Shown here: one piece after another, positions 21,062 through 29,198 of the stretch
Numbering within the stretch: the stretch's first letter is position 1
How the letters are laid out: each line of letters starts with the position of its first letter
Assembly: GCF_020829595.1 (NCBI RefSeq)
Contig: NZ_JAIVFW010000028.1
Location: 1 to 64,000 of the forward strand
DNA: 64,000 bases
Direction: 5' to 3'
Origin: Nostoc sp. CHAB 5844
GTDB taxonomy: Bacteria > Cyanobacteriota > Cyanobacteriia > Cyanobacteriales > Nostocaceae
The notes under the pieces: model-generated
Databases searched by the model: none
What the model was told of the DNA's origin: nothing
Seen by the model: the letters and a program-made list of their open reading frames with translations, nothing else
Program-made: the position numbers and the translations under genes

Positions 21062-23563
21062 CTACTTCCATTCGCCTTGTAATGTAAAGGCAGCCCAATA
21101 ATAAGGTGTGGAATAATCTTCTTGCCACAATTCCAACTGGGCGGCTCGTAGTGCCGCCGCAGGTGCTAATTTTTGTTTCAGGATTTTGGTATAAAATTTC
21201 TTCATTAATTCTGATGTCGCTTCATCATCCACATTCCACAAACTCACTAACACACGCGGGCTACCAGCATACATAAACCCTCTTGTCAAGCCTACTAATC
21301 CTTCGCCTTTGATTTCTTGGCTTAAGCCAGTTTCACAAGCGCTGAGAACAACTAATTCGGCGGGGAGTTTGAGGTTGAAAATATCTTGCAGACGCAAAAA
21401 GCCATTTTCTAGTCTGCCTTTTTCATCAAATAGTGACAGCACTACCCCAGATAAGGTGGGGTTTTCGGTATCAAAAATGCCGTGAGTGGCAAAGTGAACA
21501 ATGCGGTAGTCACTTAGTTGAGGATTGGTGACAAAGGCGCGGTTAGCGGCAAAATCTAATGCTTGCAGAGTTTGAGATTTGGGCAATAAGGCTAAAATTG
21601 CTTCGGCTTCTTGGCGGGTAAAAGGTAGACGCTCAAAAGAGAACTTGGGATTGATGATGATGGGGACGTTTTGGGTGACAATAGATTTGAGGCGATCGTC
21701 GTCGTTGCTAAAAACTGGGTCTGCAAGGATTGCTAAGGTTTTAGGTGCAATTTTGCGTCCTTTATGTTCGCGCCTAACAATTGCTAGGGTAGAGGCTGAT
21801 GGTAAGCTGATAATTTCGTGCTTGACTATGAGAGGTTGAATTTTCTTTCCTACGGTGTCAGGTTGAGGTAAGGCGGCGAATGGTAGATATTGCAAAGCAC
21901 CATCACCGACAACTAACAGACGTTTATTACCTAATTTATCAGCGACTGGTTGTAACAAAATTCGACTAAGTTTTGCCACCACTTCGGAACTACGAAAAGT
22001 TCCTAAACCAGATTCTGCACCAATTTCTCTGTCACCACGTAACTTGTAATAGCGGATTTTTAATAGATAGTTAAATTGCTTCACCAGGGTTTCGATATCT
22101 GCGCCTTTGGGTAACTCATAGCTGCTGATGCTAGTTTTGCTGACTAACCATAAATAGCTGCGTTCTTCACCGAGGGAATATTGCAACAACAAGGTATCGT
22201 CATCGAGGATTTGTTGCTGAATTTCTCGAACTGAGGGTGTTTGAGGTTGAGTTAAGGCGGCGTAACGGGGACTGGTAAATCTGATTTGGGCTTGAATGTC
22301 TTGATAGTCTTTGACGAGGGAAGTAAATTCGTTTTCTATCGCTTGTGCTTGTTCTGGGGTGTATTTGCCACTGGTGTAAAGTTCTAAACGGCGTTTCTCT
22401 GTTGCATCAAGTCGCTGTTGTAAGTTGCGTTCTATTTCTAATAATTTTGGTTCTACACCTTGGCGAATATCGGCTTTTGCTTCTGTCAATAATTCTAATA
22501 AACTGCGAGCGCGGGATTTGTCGCTGGCTTGCCAACCTTTAGCATCGTAGCCTTGGGTTGGGTGTTGCTTGTGCAGTTGCATGAGTAAGTCGATGTAGAA
22601 CTGGTAAACGTCTTGCTGGGAGGCAAAGTAGGAAGTCCGCAGTTGTTCGTTGGTGATTTTGGTGCGTAAGTTTTCAATTATGTTGATGGCGGCTTCAACT
22701 TGGGTAAGAGCTTGTTTGAGGTTTCCTCTGTCGCGTTCTAGATAAGCCACATTGTAAAGGGTAGTGACTTCTTGCTCTTTATTTCCGACTTGCCGTGTTA
22801 AGGGTAGGGACTGGTTGTAGAATAAGAGCGCCTGCTGTTTATTTCCCAAATTGTCGTAAACAAGGCCGATGTTGTTAACGGTGACGGCTTCCACGGCTTT
22901 ATTCCCGACTTGCCGTGATAGGGGTAAGGACTGGTTGTAGAATAAGAGCGCCTGCTGTTTGTCTCCCAATGCGTCGTAGACACCGCCAATGTTGTTGAGG
23001 GTGAGGGCTTCCCCAGTTTTATCCCCGACTTGCCGTGCTAAGGGTAGGGACTGGTTGTAGAATAAGAGCGCCTGCTGTTTGTCTCCCAATGCGTCGTAGA
23101 CACCGCCAATGTTGTTGAGGGTGACGGCTTCTCCCTCTTTGTGTCCGACTTGCCGAAATAGGGGTAGGGACTGGTTGTGATATAGTAGCGCTTGTTGTTT
23201 ATCACCCAATGCGGAGTGGACAAAACCTAAATTATTCAGTGTTCTAGCTTGCTCTCTCGCATCACTAATTTTCTGCCATAGCTTTAGAGCTGCTTCAAAT
23301 TTTTCAATTGCTTGTTTGAAGGATTCGGCTGTTCCTTGTTGCCGTAACTTTATTCCTTCTTGAAAAACACGTTCCGCCGCAGCACGATTTGCATCTTGTG
23401 TGTCTGTCGGTAGCTGTTGGGCAATCTTCACTGCATAACGCCCAGCCGTCGCTGCGCCTGTTTCGGCAAATACCATTATGCTAACCAAGAGAATAAAACT
23501 GCGACTGGTAAATGCTGCTAAAAGTCGTCTGGGCTTTTGGTGAGGCGCGATTCTCTTGGCCAT
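21062..23563 (-). CDS. Secreted CHAT-domain protein with 4 tandem TPRs (paralogue)
   Basis: 833 residues. The layout is the same as the neighbouring CHAT gene: N-terminal signal (FILLVSIMVFAETGAA), a degenerate TPR, four 40-residue units of the type GDKQQALLFYNQSLPL, a helical linker, and a C-terminal CHAT domain with catalytic His (FATHG, about residue 693) and Cys (LSACETG, about 742). The start ATG and the bases just upstream (AAAAATGCTGTT) are conserved between the two genes, so they arose by duplication. They are separated by about 400 bases; each may have its own promoter. Function is inferred from the CHAT family only. Confidence 0.85.
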   Translation of the reverse strand: MAKRIAPHQKPRRLLAAFTSRSFILLVSIMVFAETGAATAGRYAVKIAQQLPTDTQDANRAAAERVFQEGIKLRQQGTAESFKQAIEKFEAALKLWQKISDAREQARTLNNLGFVHSALGDKQQALLYHNQSLPLFRQVGHKEGEAVTLNNIGGVYDALGDKQQALLFYNQSLPLARQVGDKTGEALTLNNIGGVYDALGDKQQALLFYNQSLPLSRQVGNKAVEAVTVNNIGLVYDNLGNKQQALLFYNQSLPLTRQVGNKEQEVTTLYNVAYLERDRGNLKQALTQVEAAINIIENLRTKITNEQLRTSYFASQQDVYQFYIDLLMQLHKQHPTQGYDAKGWQASDKSRARSLLELLTEAKADIRQGVEPKLLEIERNLQQRLDATEKRRLELYTSGKYTPEQAQAIENEFTSLVKDYQDIQAQIRFTSPRYAALTQPQTPSVREIQQQILDDDTLLLQYSLGEERSYLWLVSKTSISSYELPKGADIETLVKQFNYLLKIRYYKLRGDREIGAESGLGTFRSSEVVAKLSRILLQPVADKLGNKRLLVVGDGALQYLPFAALPQPDTVGKKIQPLIVKHEIISLPSASTLAIVRREHKGRKIAPKTLAILADPVFSNDDDRLKSIVTQNVPIIINPKFSFERLPFTRQEAEAILALLPKSQTLQALDFAANRAFVTNPQLSDYRIVHFATHGIFDTENPTLSGVVLSLFDEKGRLENGFLRLQDIFNLKLPAELVVLSACETGLSQEIKGEGLVGLTRGFMYAGSPRVLVSLWNVDDEATSELMKKFYTKILKQKLAPAAALRAAQLELWQEDYSTPYYWAAFTLQGEWK
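22929..23124 (-). repeat. Two TPR-coding segments with 76 identical bases
   Basis: Bases 22929-23004 are identical to 23049-23124, exactly one 120-base TPR unit apart. The flanks differ at several positions. This is the mark of a very recent unit duplication or conversion. Confidence 0.85.
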
Positions 23564-23955
23564 AACAGCATTTTTATACAGGTGGTTGTATTTGTTTCAA
23601 TATACTTCTCTGTGCTGTGATGGTTTGGATTTTTAATGAAAGTTTTTTCTCTTATGCAGAAGCGCGGAGTGTCATACAAGTTATCGAATTACTACCAGTT
23701 CTCGAATTACCCCACCCTAACCCTCCCCTTATAAAGCTATCCATTACCCGGATCTTTCTCAACATTTGCGAGAGTATTAACTCACGTTTTCTATAACCCT
23801 GATTCGTTCGTCTTTAATTCTCAATAAAAACATAGTTTGAGCGAGGAGATTAAGCGCGAGTTTGTCAAGTATGTTTAACCCCTCAGTCTCTAAGATGGTT
23901 GTAAAACCAGGGTTTCAAGATTGTAAAGAAAGATGTGACTAATGGATAGCCTTAT
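23564..23955. other. Gene-free region upstream of the second CHAT gene
   Basis: About 390 bases. It contains the presumed promoter of the CHAT gene and, near 23700-23755, a CCCCACCCTAACCCTCCCC-type low-complexity stretch. I see no gene and no clear structured RNA. Confidence 0.4.
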
Positions 23956-23970
23956 AAAGGCAGGGCTGTT

Positions 23971-24331
23971 TCATTCCACAAGATGAAGGAGTTTGTCAAT
24001 ATCGTGAGAGAGAAATCTTTGTGCAATTGTGATGGAATGATAACCATTGCGCCGGAGGATGTTAAGAGCGAGCGCTCTTAACATGGAAAGATTTGCTGGA
24101 GCGTTGCCAAGACGGATTGTGGAACAATCTTCTTTGAAAACAACATCTTTTACCGGCAGTGGCCTCAAGTCGGGAAACCCGCCCACGGCAATGCCTCCCC
24201 AGTGCAAGGAGTTTTCGATTCATTGTTCCCATGATCACCAACAGCAACACTAGCCACAGTGGATGCTTTCGACCGTCAGTTGTTCTGAAGTCTTCCACTT
24301 GCTTCAATTGTTCAATCAGTGACGCACCCAT
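23971..24331 (-). pseudogene. ISAs1 transposase remnant (N- and C-terminal pieces)
   Basis: The first 37 codons from 24331 down (IEQLKQVEDFRTTDG, HPLWLVLLLVIMGTM) match the conserved N-terminal domain of ISAs1 transposases. From about 24147 down to the stop at 23971, in a different frame, KEDCSTIRLGNAPANLSMLR and ALNILRRNG match the conserved C-terminus. The catalytic DDE core between them is gone, replaced by about 70 bases of hairpin repeat. The gene is non-functional. Confidence 0.8.
24164..24187 (+). repeat. 24-bp dispersed hairpin-repeat core, copy 1
   Basis: These 24 bases (starting CTCAAGTCGGG) recur without a mismatch at 43562-43585. Here they sit inside the deleted ISAs1 element, flanked by GGCA/TGCC arms that form a hairpin. 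Confidence 0.85.
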
Positions 24332-24442
24332 TATTTTTATCCCCTCAACTCTTGCAATTTTACCTGTTTTAGCGAATGAAACAGCCCTGCCTTTTTAAGG
24401 GGGAAATTCAATTCAAAGTCCCCCTTTTTAAGGGGGATTTAG

Positions 24443-24588
24443 CTGACTTTTCACGTCATGTGGAAAAGCCGACGAAAAACCTAACCCCCTAGCCCCCTTC
24501 CCGACGCGGGAAGGGGGAAGATTCAAAGTCTCTCTCCTTGTAGGAGAGAGATTTAGAGAGAGGTTTTCCAGATCCCGTGAAAAGTCAG
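24443..24588. repeat. Inverted-repeat element nested in an AAGTCCCCCTT-type repeat
   Basis: CTGACTTTTCACG (24443-24455) is the exact inverse of CGTGAAAAGTCAG (24576-24588). The 146-base element contains a CCCCCTTCCC/GGGAAGGGGG hairpin and a TCTCTCC/GGAGAGA hairpin. The flanks (a CCCCCTTTTTAAGGGGG palindrome followed by ATTTAG on the left, ACTTAGGGGG on the right) look like one older repeat split by this element. Confidence 0.65.
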
Positions 24589-24680
24589 GGACTTAGGGGG
24601 ATCTCAAACTTTTTGCTACCAACAAGAGGACTTTTAAAACATCCTCTTAGCTCGGCATCAAATGGTGATTGATGTTAATA

Positions 24681-25304
24681 TCAGCTAGACTTAAACCTGA
24701 TTTGATTTGCTTCTAAGTAGATGATTTGCTCTTTTAGTCCTTGAGCTTCAGCCGCAGTTAAACCTTGCCATTGTTGCTGTGCTTGTTTGACACTTGGCAC
24801 TGGTTTTAACACACCTGCTAGATCTAGTTTCTGTCCTTGCTTAACAACAACTTTATTTTCAGCAGTTCCCGCATCTAGATTGGGAGCTAAAACCACAAAT
24901 ACTCGTTGATTATTACTTGAACCAACCCAGAAGGTGCGATCGCCTACTACACTTTGAACATTCACATTTTGAAACTGTACTGGTCTATTTATAAGGGACT
25001 GTTTGTTTGCGTTAGTAATTACTAATACGTCTGTAATTGGTTCAGTTTGAACAACTGTTGTGACTTGCGGAGTGGGGGTTACGACAATGGCAGTTGTTGG
25101 TTCTGGTGTAGGAGTAGCAGTAACAGTAACAGTTGCTTGCGGTGTAGGAACAACTACAACATCAGGTTGCTTTGGTTCAGAAGTACAAGCAGTTAGCCCA
25201 CTTACTAGCAGCGTTAGCAGAGTTGTTTTATGGAAGCATGAATTTTTCCTGATAAAATTAGCATTCTTTGGCATAAGATTTAAACCATACTTGTGACTAT
25301 ACAT
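24681..25304 (-). CDS. Putative lipoprotein with Thr/Pro-rich linker, unknown function
   Basis: 207 residues. A basic N-terminus and hydrophobic run (TTLLTLLVSG) lead to the lipobox LTAC with Cys at residue 40, so it is probably lipid-anchored. A linker of about 45 residues rich in Thr, Pro and Val (TPTPEPTT) follows, then a compact domain (residues about 90-205) with VQFQNVNVQSVVGDRTFWVG, which resembles small OB-like domains in cyanobacterial lipoproteins. An in-frame ATG at residue 11 (25274) is an alternative start. It is surrounded by repeats, with no obvious operon partners. Confidence 0.65.
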   Translation of the reverse strand: MYSHKYGLNLMPKNANFIRKNSCFHKTTLLTLLVSGLTACTSEPKQPDVVVVPTPQATVTVTATPTPEPTTAIVVTPTPQVTTVVQTEPITDVLVITNANKQSLINRPVQFQNVNVQSVVGDRTFWVGSSNNQRVFVVLAPNLDAGTAENKVVVKQGQKLDLAGVLKPVPSVKQAQQQWQGLTAAEAQGLKEQIIYLEANQIRFKSS

Positions 25305-25873
25305 TTAACTATTAGTTAATTAATACTGAGTCTATTTAACCATTAAGATTTATACCATTAGATAGTTATGAAAAATCTACGTTTAGATGCTCTCAGCATC
25401 AATAAACAGATGGTATTACCTTAATATGTTTATTTTAAATAAATAGCAAGCAATTTTGCTTCTATCCAATGGGATACTACAGGGTAGAGACAATTTCGGC
25501 ATTATGGTGTGGTACGTTCACTCTGATTAGTTCTTATGAAAATATTTTTAAAATCTTACTTTTTATCCTTAAACGGCAAATTCTCATGTTGCTTTTTCAA
25601 TCTCTTTAGTACAGTTGGGCGCAGAGAAATTGCGGTAATATTGTTCAATGATTAATCCCAAATCATCAATTAAATCAGAATGAGGCAATTCCTCTTTTAT
25701 ACCAATTCACCAAAATCTCGATACATATACAAAAACTTGTAGGGGCGTAGGCTCCGCCTTCGGGCAGGGTACGGCCGTTCGCCCCTACACCTCACTGTTG
25801 TTTTATCGAACAGAATTCAGGAGTCAGGAGTCAGAATTCAGTTGGGTATTTTGTACGAAGCCGCAGATGAATA

Positions 25874-25983
25874 ACCGGGTTTAAGACCCTCACCAAATTG
25901 GAAATTTGGTGGTCTTCAATCAGTCGCGGGTCTGAATCCCCGACTGATATCATGTCCGGGTAATTAGTTATAATTCCCGAATC
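25874..25983. repeat. Two-hairpin structured element between CCGGGT direct repeats
   Basis: Hairpin one: CACCAAATT and AATTTGGTG pair over a three-base loop, extended by AAGACC/GGTCTT with a two-base bulge. Hairpin two: TCAGTCG-C-GGG and CCCCGACTGA close a seven-base loop (TCTGAAT), resembling a tRNA T-arm in shape. CCGGGT occurs just outside both ends in the same orientation. It is not a tRNA. It could be a mobile hairpin repeat or a structured RNA. Confidence 0.55.
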
Positions 25984-26014
25984 TATGCAGAGAACCCAAA
26001 AACCCCTCCCCTCT

Positions 26015-26118
26015 GCTCACGCCAGTTGCTACAACTCTTGGAACCTCCCTTCGGGTTCACAGTTGCCTGCGGAGGGAGGGTTTCCCTCCGCACTGATTCA
26101 CCGCAACGCACTGGCTCC
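26015..26118 (-). repeat. GGAGCCAGTGCGTTGCGG-type dispersed repeat, copy 1
   Basis: Read on the minus strand this copy starts GGAGCCAGTGCGTTGCGG, contains GAACCCGAAGGGAGGTTCC and ends AGCAACTGGCGT. The same order is found at 54809-54916 on the plus strand. The ends form an imperfect inverted repeat (GCCAGTGCGTTGC/GCAACTGGC). Confidence 0.75.
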
Positions 26119-26409
26119 CCTGCCCCTCTGCACCTGAAGCTGCCTTAATGATCAGTCTTTCACCGGACACGATATGATTGATTCTGACCGGAGGCGGAGC
26201 GTCTTCGGCTCCGCTCCTGAATTCTTCTTCAAATTTAAATAGTTTGACCTACTTAATATCATCGAATTGACCATAATAAAAACACCCCACCCCCAACCCA
26301 AGAGAGCAAGCTCTGAGGGGAGGCAAAGCGCAGCGTTGGCGGGGTGGGGTTCTGAGGAAATTATGGGTAATTTAGCGGACATGATATTACCTAATACCGA
26401 TTCTTTAGC

Positions 26410-26446
26410 AAAAAAATTCCCATCCAAGCGAATGCATGGATGGGAA
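26410..26446 (-). terminator. Rho-independent terminator of dnaK
   Basis: On the minus strand the stem TCCCATCCA/TGGATGGGA, with a ten-base loop, is followed by AATTTTTTT. It lies 46 bases beyond the dnaK stop codon. Confidence 0.8.
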
Positions 26447-26491
26447 ATATTGAGTAGGGAATTTCTCACTTTCCCTACTGCATTGGAGGAA

Positions 26492-28393
26492 TTATTTGCT
26501 TTCAGTGAAATCTGCGTCAATTACATCATCCCCGCCACCGGAAGAAGTAGAAGCACCACCATCTTGAGGTTCAGCGCCAGGTGCAGCACCGCCAGCTTGT
26601 TGATAGATATTGCTACCAACTGCGAATAGTGCTTGTTGCAATTCTGGCATGAGCTTGGTGATTTGCTCATCGTCTTCTTTTGCAACCGCTTCCCGCAGCT
26701 CTTTTACCAAACCTTCCACTTTGGTCTTGTCAGCAGCAGGAACTTTATCACCTAATTCTTGCAGTTGCTTCTCGGCTTGGTATGCCAAGGAATCAGCTTG
26801 GTTCTTACGTTCAATTTTCTCACGACGCTCTTTATCAGACGAAGCATTTTGTTCTGCTTCGCGCACCATCCGGTCAACATCAGATTTATCTAAGGTAGAA
26901 GCACCAGTAATACTGATGGATTGTTCCTTACCAGTACCTTTATCCTTAGCAGTAACGTTGAGGATACCATTAGCGTCGATGTCGAAGGTGACTTCGATTT
27001 GAGGTACGCCACGAGGTGCGGGAGGAATACCATCAAGGCGGAAGGTTCCCAAACTCTTATTATCGTTAGCAAATTCCCGTTCACCTTGGAGGACGTGAAT
27101 TTCTACGTTGGTTTGACCATCAACAGCAGTGGAGAATACCTCTGATTTCTTGGTAGGAATGGTAGTGTTGCGAGGAATAATCTTAGTCATCACACCACCC
27201 AAGGTTTCTACACCCAAGGATAATGGTGTTACGTCTAACAACAAGATACCTGTAACATCACCAGCCAATACACCTGCTTGAATCGCAGCACCAACTGCCA
27301 CTACTTCATCAGGGTTAACAGTTTGGTTAGGTTCTTTACCCAACAACCGCTTCACCAACTCTTGGACTGCGGGAATACGGGTAGAACCACCAACTAGTAC
27401 GACTTCATCGATATCATTTTTGCTTAACTTGGCATCACGCAGCGCATTCTCAACAGGAATACGAGAACGGTCGATTAAGTCAGAGCAAAGTTCCTCAAAC
27501 TTAGCACGAGTCAGCGTCATATCCAGGTGCTTCGGCCCGTCCTGGGTAGCAGTAATGAATGGCAGGTTAATTTCCGCTTGGGTAACGCTAGAAAGCTCAA
27601 TTTTGGCTTTTTCTGCCGCTTCAGTCAGACGTTGCAGTGCTTGTCTGTCTTTGCGGAGGTCAATACCTTCGTCTTTGCGGAACTGTTCTGCTAAGAAATC
27701 AACGATTTTTTTATCGAAGTCGTCACCACCGAGGTGAGTATCACCAGAAGTAGCTAACACTTCAAATACACCGTCGCCTACTTCCAGTACAGATACGTCG
27801 AATGTACCACCACCTAAGTCAAATACCAGGATGGTTTCGTTGCTCTTCTTATCGAAGCCGTAAGCCAAAGAAGCAGCGGTAGGCTCGTTGATAATTCGTA
27901 GAACTTCAATACCAGCGATTTTACCAGCGTCTTTGGTGGCTTGGCGTTGAGAGTCATTGAAGTATGCCGGAACGGTAATTACAGCTTGAGTGACAGTTTC
28001 ACCCAGATATTTGCTTGCGTCTTCAACGAGTTTACGCAGAACTTTAGCGGAGATTTCTTCTGGGGCAAACTGCTTACCAGCACCAGGAGAGTCTAGCTTG
28101 ACGTTACCGCCACTGCTCAACACTTTATAAGAAACTTCTGTAGCTTCGTTAGTTACTTCGTCGAAACGGCGACCGATAAAGCGCTTAACTGAATAAAAAG
28201 TGTTTTCTGGGTTCATCACCGCTTGGCGCTTGGCGATTTGTCCTACCAAAGTGTCGCCATTTTTAGCAAACGCTACTACCGATGGTGTTGTGCGAAAACC
28301 TTCTGCGTTAGCAATAACCGTGGGTTTACCACCTTCCATTACTGCGACGCAGGAGTTAGTTGTACCTAAGTCAATTCCAACTACTTTTGCCAT
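26492..28393 (-). CDS. dnaK: Molecular chaperone DnaK (Hsp70)
   Basis: A 633-residue Hsp70. The N-terminal ATPase opens with [19 protein letters not shown], followed by the phosphate and adenosine loops [13 protein letters not shown] and [13 protein letters not shown]. The substrate-binding domain starts around residue 390 ([15 protein letters not shown]). A Gly-rich tail ends in [12 protein letters not shown], close to the standard EEVKD-like terminus. It refolds proteins with DnaJ and GrpE, neither of which is adjacent. It is monocistronic with its own terminator. No CIRCE operator was seen upstream. Cyanobacteria carry several dnaK genes; the length and tail fit the DnaK2-like housekeeping form, but that is an inference. 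Confidence 0.97.
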   Translation of the reverse strand: MAKVVGIDLGTTNSCVAVMEGGKPTVIANAEGFRTTPSVVAFAKNGDTLVGQIAKRQAVMNPENTFYSVKRFIGRRFDEVTNEATEVSYKVLSSGGNVKLDSPGAGKQFAPEEISAKVLRKLVEDASKYLGETVTQAVITVPAYFNDSQRQATKDAGKIAGIEVLRIINEPTAASLAYGFDKKSNETILVFDLGGGTFDVSVLEVGDGVFEVLATSGDTHLGGDDFDKKIVDFLAEQFRKDEGIDLRKDRQALQRLTEAAEKAKIELSSVTQAEINLPFITATQDGPKHLDMTLTRAKFEELCSDLIDRSRIPVENALRDAKLSKNDIDEVVLVGGSTRIPAVQELVKRLLGKEPNQTVNPDEVVAVGAAIQAGVLAGDVTGILLLDVTPLSLGVETLGGVMTKIIPRNTTIPTKKSEVFSTAVDGQTNVEIHVLQGEREFANDNKSLGTFRLDGIPPAPRGVPQIEVTFDIDANGILNVTAKDKGTGKEQSISITGASTLDKSDVDRMVREAEQNASSDKERREKIERKNQADSLAYQAEKQLQELGDKVPAADKTKVEGLVKELREAVAKEDDEQITKLMPELQQALFAVGSNIYQQAGGAAPGAEPQDGGASTSSGGGDDVIDADFTESK

Positions 28394-28822
28394 TTTAGGT
28401 GCTGGCTCCGTATAACTACAAATGAATGAATGGGAATATAAAGGACTAAATCTTGAACCAACTGGTTTATGAAAGCAGTTACTTCAGCATTAATAACCTT
28501 TGGCTCGGTTTTGCTGGGGTTATAGCCCCCAAGTTCTGCTGATATATATACTGAGCTTGTATAGCCAATCCATGAAGGGTGGTTTCCCAAACCTTATATG
28601 GGACGGTTAATTTTAAAGATTTGTTTAGTTGGTTCATGGATTAATTTGCTTTCACTTCGTCTAATTTATGAGAATTAATACATTGAGTAATTAGGGTGAA
28701 CCGTAATCACAATGTGGTGTTTGCCGTCTTTAAACAACATTAATTCCAGAGGTACAGAGAATAAATGAGCTATAAAAGGAGTCTTTGTCTGATAAATTCA
28801 GTTAAAACGCGGATACTTACTT

Positions 28823-28953
28823 ATAAGACTTACGTATGAAAACGAAAACTCAAGGCTTGGGACAAGGGTGTAGCGGTGCAGGGGTTTAGGTGTTCAAAAC
28901 CCTTACACCCTCGCACCCAGTCTAAACAGACAACTTTGGTGTGCAAGTCTTAA
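28823..28953. repeat. Inverted-repeat element with TAAGACTT ends (diverged)
   Basis: TAAGACTTACGTA at the left and GTGCAAGTCTTA at 28941-28953 are imperfect inverses. The inside has a GGGTGT/ACACCC-type inverted pair around GTTCAAAACCCTTACACCC. It belongs with the ACTTACGCA elements at 15493 and 29001. Confidence 0.5.
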
Positions 28954-29000
28954 CTTAGTCAAGGGTAGATTTTGTAGCGTTTATGTATTAAAAATGTAAT

Positions 29001-29176
29001 AGGACTTACGCACTGTACAAAATAACTATCTTGTGTATCAACGTCAATACGTTGTTTCAGGCTTTGGTCAATCACCCTTGATTGGGTGCGATCGCTAAAA
29101 TATCATTGAAAAATCTAGCTATAAGCCTTGAAAACTCTACCTGTTATTTTGGCTTTTCTGTCAATGCGTAAGTTCT
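29001..29176. repeat. Inverted-repeat element with AGGACTTACGCA ends
   Basis: AGGACTTACGCA (29001-29012) and TGCGTAAGTTCT (29165-29176) are inverse with one mismatch. The 152 internal bases code for nothing recognisable. The right end lies 22 bases before the start of the next gene and may supply part of its promoter. Confidence 0.6.
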
Positions 29177-29198
29177 ATGTAATTAAAAAATATTAGTT

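Larger units (their letters stand above)
23956..24394. mobile_element. Internally deleted ISAs1-family element with 21-bp perfect terminal inverted repeats
   Basis: AAAGGCAGGGCTGTTTCATTC at 23956-23976 is the exact inverse of 24374-24394, and the match continues imperfectly outward (CCTTAT/TTAAGG). Between the ends lie only the two extremities of an ISAs1-type transposase gene, with a hairpin repeat in place of the middle. At 439 bases it is far shorter than a complete ISAs1 element (roughly 1.2-1.4 kb), so it cannot move on its own but could be mobilised in trans. I found no clear target-site duplication. Confidence 0.8.
25305..26409. other. Gene-free repeat region before the dnaK terminator
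   Basis: About 1.1 kb without a supported gene. Contents in order: AT-rich sequence to about 25690; a GTAGGGGCG/CGCCCCTAC inverted pair near 25740-25792; AGGAGTC repeats near 25820; a two-hairpin element at 25874-25983; a dispersed repeat at 26015-26118. A 122-codon minus frame at 26152-26520 crosses repeats and the dnaK terminator and is rejected. Confidence 0.6.
28394..29198. other. Intergenic region upstream of dnaK with two inverted-repeat elements
   Basis: 805 divergent bases. The first roughly 430 presumably hold the dnaK promoter and leader. Elements with GACTTACG-type ends lie at 28823-28953 and 29001-29176. I found no gene. Confidence 0.5.

Noticed and set aside
25874-25983. tRNA gene
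   Set aside because: One arm resembles a T-arm, but no acceptor stem, D-arm or anticodon arm of tRNA geometry can be formed.
26152-26520. 122-codon minus frame downstream of dnaK
   Set aside because: Includes the dnaK terminator hairpin and repeat sequence; no family recognised.
28394-28822. CIRCE (HrcA) operator before dnaK
   Set aside because: I looked for TTAGCACTC-N9-GAGTGCTAA and found no match.
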